A stretch of DNA of 36,325 nt from Planctomycetota bacterium (lineage in GTDB: Bacteria; Planctomycetota; Phycisphaerae; WQYP01). The translations under genes were made by a program, and so were the position numbers. Position 1 is the stretch's first letter; every line of letters begins with the position of its first letter. Shown piece after piece: positions 32,919 to 36,325 of this stretch. A model generated the notes under the pieces. That model worked only from the letters and a program-made list of their open reading frames with translations, ran no database searches and was not told the origin of the DNA. The stretch lies in NCBI GenBank assembly GCA_021851715.1, contig JAJZCR010000034.1, positions 1-36,325 of the forward strand, given 5' to 3'.

Positions 32919-34232
32919 TTGCCATCGGCACTACGCCTTCGGTACAATACGAATGGCGATCCGGCAAACGGGAGCTTGTTGACAAGCATGACATACCCTA
33001 ACGGCAGAGTGATAAATTACAATTACGGCAGCGGCATGGCCAATGCCAATGCCGCGCTCGATCAAGCCATTGGACGACTGGATGCCATTGTCGATGGGGC
33101 CAATTCCGGCGATGCCGGCCAAATTCTGGAACAGTATTCGTATCTCGGCCTATCAACCATTGTCGCAAGAAACCATCCCCAAACCGGCATCAATCTGACC
33201 TTGATCGGTGCAAGCGGCAGCATTGGTTCGGGCGGCGACCAATATGTTGGCCTGGACCAGTTCGGCCGCGTTGTGAACCAAAACTGGATAAACACAACGG
33301 GCACGACGAACACGACGGTGGACGGTTATACCTACACTTACGATTCCAATGGGAATGTTCTCTCGAAATCGAATGTTCTGGACAGTGCTTACAGCGAAAC
33401 ATACACGTATGATTCATTGAACAGATTGACCAGCGTTGCCCGTGGCGGGGCATCCTATCAATCCTGGAACCTCGATACGCAAGGCAACTGGAACAGCTTC
33501 ACCAGCAATGGCGTTCAGCAGACAAGGACGGCGAACGCCCAGAACGAACTGACTTCTGTCTCCGGTCTCCTGGCTCCTGTTTATGACGCCAACTGGAATA
33601 CTACGGCGGTAATCGGCTACAACTTGACGTCCGGCACGTGGAATGTGGTGCAACGCTACGTGTACAGCCCGTACGGCAGCATCATCATCTTGAATCCTGA
33701 TTTCAGCACCACCCCGGCCGGAACCGTCCCGATCGTGAACAATCTCTACCAGGGCATGCCACTGGACCCGGCTACGGGGTTATATTACGAACGCGCCCGC
33801 TGGTACAGCCCATCGCTGGGCACATGGATTTCTCAAGACCCCGCTGGTTATATCAACGGTGCGAATACGTATCAGTTTGTGGGGAGTGATCCGGTGGGCC
33901 GGTTTGATCGAACCGGCGAAAGCCAGGATAGCTACGTTCCCGACAGAGGCAGGCATGGCGGCCCCCACGTTGACCGGTACAATCCACAAGGCCAAAACGT
34001 TGGTCGCTACACACCACAGGGAAAGCCGATTCCACACAAGGGGAATATCCCGCCACCGATTCCGTGTTCTGATCGGAAAAAATTCGAAGAAGCTGCCGAC
34101 CAGTTGAAGGAGGCCGGGACGGTTTTCGGTGGCGCGCTGGTTGGAGTTGGAGCGGCCGGGCTTGTCTGGGAAATTGGGCACCGCATTCTCGGCCTTACGC
34201 CGTGGACTTGGCCGTTGGAGTTCCTACCGTAA
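32919..34232 (+). CDS. Orphan RHS C-terminal fragment with a different toxin tip
   Basis: Up to 437 residues; RHS homology starts at ~residue 14 (GSLLTSMTYPNGR), so the start is arbitrary and may be untranslated on its own. The core parallels the first RHS copy up to LYYERARWYSPSLGTWISQDP but lacks 121 residues between YDAN and WNTTAV, an in-frame deletion. After RFDRTGES the ~115-residue tip is unrelated to the first: RGRHGGPHVDRYNPQGQNVG, RYTPQGKPIPHKG, PPPIP, then a hydrophobic segment (VFGGALVGVGAAGLVW) near the end. The His/Gly/Arg-rich part is a plausible nuclease-type toxin but I cannot assign a family. It is probably a displaced tip that can be swapped by recombination. Confidence 0.7.
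   Translation: MPSALRLRYNTNGDPANGSLLTSMTYPNGRVINYNYGSGMANANAALDQAIGRLDAIVDGANSGDAGQILEQYSYLGLSTIVARNHPQTGINLTLIGASGSIGSGGDQYVGLDQFGRVVNQNWINTTGTTNTTVDGYTYTYDSNGNVLSKSNVLDSAYSETYTYDSLNRLTSVARGGASYQSWNLDTQGNWNSFTSNGVQQTRTANAQNELTSVSGLLAPVYDANWNTTAVIGYNLTSGTWNVVQRYVYSPYGSIIILNPDFSTTPAGTVPIVNNLYQGMPLDPATGLYYERARWYSPSLGTWISQDPAGYINGANTYQFVGSDPVGRFDRTGESQDSYVPDRGRHGGPHVDRYNPQGQNVGRYTPQGKPIPHKGNIPPPIPCSDRKKFEEAADQLKEAGTVFGGALVGVGAAGLVWEIGHRILGLTPWTWPLEFLP
33480..33593. repeat. 114-bp tract identical to 30646-30759
   Basis: Both RHS copies carry the same 114 bp from CAAGGCAACTGGAAC to TTTATGACGCCAAC, while flanking RHS sequence differs at many positions. The tract contains one CTCCTGTCTCC-type element (33554-33580). 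This suggests recent gene conversion or recombination. Confidence 0.85.
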
Positions 34233-34308
34233 ATCGCCCTCGTGTGGGACCTCGCGGAGGGCGTCAATTGCTGCCGCAGGCCGGTGGGCCGAACGAAAGG
34301 ATCCTGAG

Positions 34309-34956
34309 ATGGTGCGGAGACGCGACGCGTTGGTACCTCGGAAAAGGCAGCGGCGGCGGGTAGCGGTGGCAGGGGCGGCGGCGCGCCAGCCCGGTTGTTC
34401 TGCGCCAAATCGAGTGCAACCCGATTTTGGGGCTTGGTTCCGCGAGGGGGGGGAGGAGCGTGTCCGCTACAAGGTCAGGCGTGATGGAAATCTACCTCAC
34501 GACTTGACCTACCTCAGCGGCTACCTCCACGACGCAACCATGGAACCCCAACGTGTGCGCCTTCGGCATGGGCGGCTGACCATTGAGCTACGGCGTGATC
34601 GGTGGGAGCTCTATCAGCGCTGCGGACGTCTGGATAGCGTTGAATCGGTCTTGCGCATTTATCCCGTGGCGAGCGTCGAATGGGCACTAACGCACAGCCT
34701 GCTCGCCCGCTTGGTTGGCAGGCGTGTGAATGACCGAAGGATTTGGATTGGCGATCTTGTCTATGAGCGGGAAAGGACGCATCCGGCACCGCGGCCGCCT
34801 GTCCTGCGGATTCTCGGTGGAGGCGATTTCTGGTCGTTGGCCGTGGTCCTAAAGGACGCGCGGTGCGAGGTGTCGTTGGAGGACCTGCCGAAAGGAGAAG
34901 ACAAGAAAGGCACGGCGGTATCGAAACACCGAGACCCGAAAAGGCGACATCCATGA
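34309..34956 (+). CDS. Hypothetical protein, candidate second immunity protein
   Basis: A 215-residue protein with a basic, low-complexity N-terminus (residues 1-35, RKRQRRRVAVAGAAA) and a better structured C-terminal ~130 residues: HDLTYLSGYLHDATM, VRLRHGRLTIELRRDRWELY, VESVLRIYPVASVEW. The HDL.YL..YLHDA pattern recurs, as I recall, in small proteins near toxins, but I cannot name the family. ATG 34309 has AAAGGA ~8 bp upstream; the frame stays open into the RHS fragment, so the start is uncertain. Position directly after the second RHS tip (76 bp) suggests immunity. Confidence 0.55.
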   Translation: MVRRRDALVPRKRQRRRVAVAGAAARQPGCSAPNRVQPDFGAWFREGGEERVRYKVRRDGNLPHDLTYLSGYLHDATMEPQRVRLRHGRLTIELRRDRWELYQRCGRLDSVESVLRIYPVASVEWALTHSLLARLVGRRVNDRRIWIGDLVYERERTHPAPRPPVLRILGGGDFWSLAVVLKDARCEVSLEDLPKGEDKKGTAVSKHRDPKRRHP

Positions 34957-35077
34957 ATGGCGCTTCCTGATGCGGTAGGTCTTGGCGTTGGCGCGAGCCC
35001 GAAAAGGCATTTTGGGTTGTTCTCAATTGAATTGGCAAATCGGCGGTGGATTCGGTGGTGCTGGGTGATTTTAGCTG

Positions 35078-35105
35078 TTGATGCAATGCGACGCGGGTTT
35101 ATAAT
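35078..35105 (+). promoter_or_regulatory. Strong sigma-70-like promoter before a small ORF
   Basis: TTGATG (35078-35083), a 16-bp spacer, then a perfect TATAAT (35100-35105). The expected transcription start (~35112) lies only about 3 bases before ATG 35115, which implies a leaderless message or translation from a later start such as 35540. Confidence 0.6.
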
Positions 35106-35114
35106 GGGCGTAAT

Positions 35115-35450
35115 ATGGTAGCGTTGAACGAAACAACTTGGGAGCTTAGGCCGCGGCGGGAGGCGCGAGGGGGCGTGGCCGTTGGCTCGAACGCCGTGGC
35201 AAGTTGGCTCTTGGGTGAAAATCCAATCAACGGGGAGGACGCTGTGGCGGGATTGTTGGCGTCGCTGCCGGATAGTGCCGCTGTCATCCCCACCATTGCG
35301 GATGAGGTTACACAGGCGTTGCTGCTAAAGGCGCAGCTTCAGGCAGGCGCGAACGCCGGTGCTGGTGCCGCCTTCGGCTACCTCGATAGGGGCCTAAACG
35401 CGGCTAAGGCCCAGTTTGCCAAAGACCTGGCCAAATGCCGATGTTGTTGA
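35115..35450 (+). CDS. Small hypothetical protein, possibly leaderless
   Basis: A 111-residue frame with no recognisable domain. It is rich in Ala and has an amphipathic helical C-terminal half (VTQALLLKAQLQAGANAGAG, then FGYLDRGLNAAKAQFAKDLA) ending in KCRCC. There is no Shine-Dalgarno, but a good promoter would start transcription almost at the ATG. It could be real and leaderless, or a remnant of an RHS-tip gene (the Ala/Gln-rich style resembles the first tip). Confidence 0.35.
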   Translation: MVALNETTWELRPRREARGGVAVGSNAVASWLLGENPINGEDAVAGLLASLPDSAAVIPTIADEVTQALLLKAQLQAGANAGAGAAFGYLDRGLNAAKAQFAKDLAKCRCC

Positions 35451-35539
35451 ATGGCGTTGCCGGTTTAGGCCCAGGCACCTGGGTGGGTCGGTGTGAGACG
35501 GGCCTGTTTCTGGGCACAACGCAATCCAGGAGAAAATTG

Positions 35540-36325
35540 ATGGTTCATCGCTGGCTGGGCAAACTTCTCGGTCGGATGTTCGCATTGTGGCTTATGTTCA
35601 CAGCGTTCTTTGCCTTCCTAATTTTTGCCGAGTGCAACTACGATTTCCCCACCACGTGGCAGGCACTCGCCATGGTCTCTGGCGCTGGGCGGGGCCACAT
35701 GGTGCCAGGGGGGCTGCCTCGTGGGGTCGGCCCCGAGAGCGAATTATTTTTTCGGTACTGGTTGTTTTTTACCGCCTTGGTGGCGCTGCTCACGCTGGGC
35801 GGCGTCAGCGTTATCCAACTGTGGCAATGGCGGAGGGCCATCAGTCTGGACCGGCTGGACGCGTACCGCGGCGCGCCGGGTGGGAACGAGCGCAAGTCGA
35901 TTGATATCTATGCCCTGCCCGTGCAGCCGGGACCACCGGCGGGTGGCAGCGTGGCGTCACAGTTGTCATCGGGCCTGGCGTGGGCGTGTGTGTTGCTCGC
36001 GGCAGGATCACTCGGCCTCTGTGGCGCAGCGCTTTTTTTTGGCGTTGTGCTTGAGCCACCGGCCTACTGGGTACCCGTTTGGCTCGCGATTTGGCTCGGC
36101 GTTCTGGCCAACTTCCGCATGCGGCCCGCCAAGAGGGGGGGCGGGCCCGCCACGGAAAGCTACCGGACAGGCAGGCTGCCGTCGTTCTGGAGAGAACGGT
36201 TTTTTTCTGCGCCGTTGTGGTTGCGGCTCGCGCTTGTGGCAGTGGGCATCGGAACCGCGGTCGTGTGCGCCCATGCCGCATACATTACTTGGACCAATCC
36301 CACGCTTTACGACCGCACCGTGGGC
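35540..36325 (+). CDS. Multi-pass membrane protein, C-terminus beyond the window
   Basis: An open frame of 262 codons runs from ATG 35540 (AGGAG 7 bp upstream) to the last base of the window without a stop. I do not recognise it. Hydrophobic segments lie at about residues 8-30, 71-93, 145-170, 176-191 and 231-249, separated by Gly/Pro/Arg-rich loops and several Trp residues (for example VIQLWQWRRA, WVPVWLAIWLG). It looks like an integral inner-membrane protein with at least five spans. It follows the RHS island on the same strand and could belong to it, but nothing links it functionally. Confidence 0.7.
   Translation, partial: MVHRWLGKLLGRMFALWLMFTAFFAFLIFAECNYDFPTTWQALAMVSGAGRGHMVPGGLPRGVGPESELFFRYWLFFTALVALLTLGGVSVIQLWQWRRAISLDRLDAYRGAPGGNERKSIDIYALPVQPGPPAGGSVASQLSSGLAWACVLLAAGSLGLCGAALFFGVVLEPPAYWVPVWLAIWLGVLANFRMRPAKRGGGPATESYRTGRLPSFWRERFFSAPLWLRLALVAVGIGTAVVCAHAAYITWTNPTLYDRTVG

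Noticed and set aside
34129..34308. N-terminal extension of the 34309 gene
   Set aside because: It overlaps the RHS fragment out of frame, has shadow-like composition, and a good ribosome site lies before 34309.

Overview
The window reads as one bacterial chromosomal segment, most likely from a planctomycete (Phycisphaerae-like). The evidence is indirect: an addB-addA pair, a short Lys-rich bL28, a GbsR-type regulator, GatC and GatA separated by a lipoprotein gene, a GT9 glycosyltransferase of the LPS type, and RHS/YD-repeat polymorphic toxins. The organism is Gram-negative in envelope type. It carries both a lytic transglycosylase (MltA) and anhydro-MurNAc kinase (AnmK), so it makes and recycles peptidoglycan. 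No rRNA, tRNA, CRISPR array, integrase or transposase was found.

Left part (1-11.5 kb): the minus-strand pair addB-addA (ATGA overlap) encodes a recombination helicase-nuclease. addA is cut off at the window edge and its last ~95 bp look like a different gene. Divergent from it is tsaB (tRNA t6A). Then come a minus-strand ArsR regulator plus a THUMP-like methyltransferase, about 0.6 kb with no convincing gene, an SDR oxidoreductase, an MsbA-like ABC exporter with a PDZ-like insertion, and a DUF58/vWA protein.

Middle part (11.5-28.7 kb): a tiny Lys/Ser-rich peptide gene with an exceptionally strong Shine-Dalgarno, followed by stacked hairpins and an intrinsic terminator. Next are minus-strand yihY-anmK and divergent carB. 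On the plus strand follow a GbsR-type regulator, dus, a GT9 glycosyltransferase, maf, rpmB (bL28), gatC, a lipoprotein gene, gatA and an RhlE-type DEAD-box helicase with its own promoter. The minus-strand mltA closes this housekeeping block.

Right part (28.7-36.3 kb): an accessory polymorphic-toxin island. It starts with short tandem and dispersed repeats. Then come an RHS protein with a novel-looking C-terminal tip, a candidate immunity gene, a broken second RHS copy carrying a different tip, a second candidate immunity gene, a small possibly leaderless ORF, and a multi-pass membrane protein that runs off the end. The two RHS copies share a 114-bp identical tract, and the second has lost 121 codons in frame, so this part is actively recombining.

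The observations most worth following are the 27-residue basic peptide locus, the RHS island with its short repeat families, the PDZ-like insertion in the ABC exporter, and the foreign-looking left edge.
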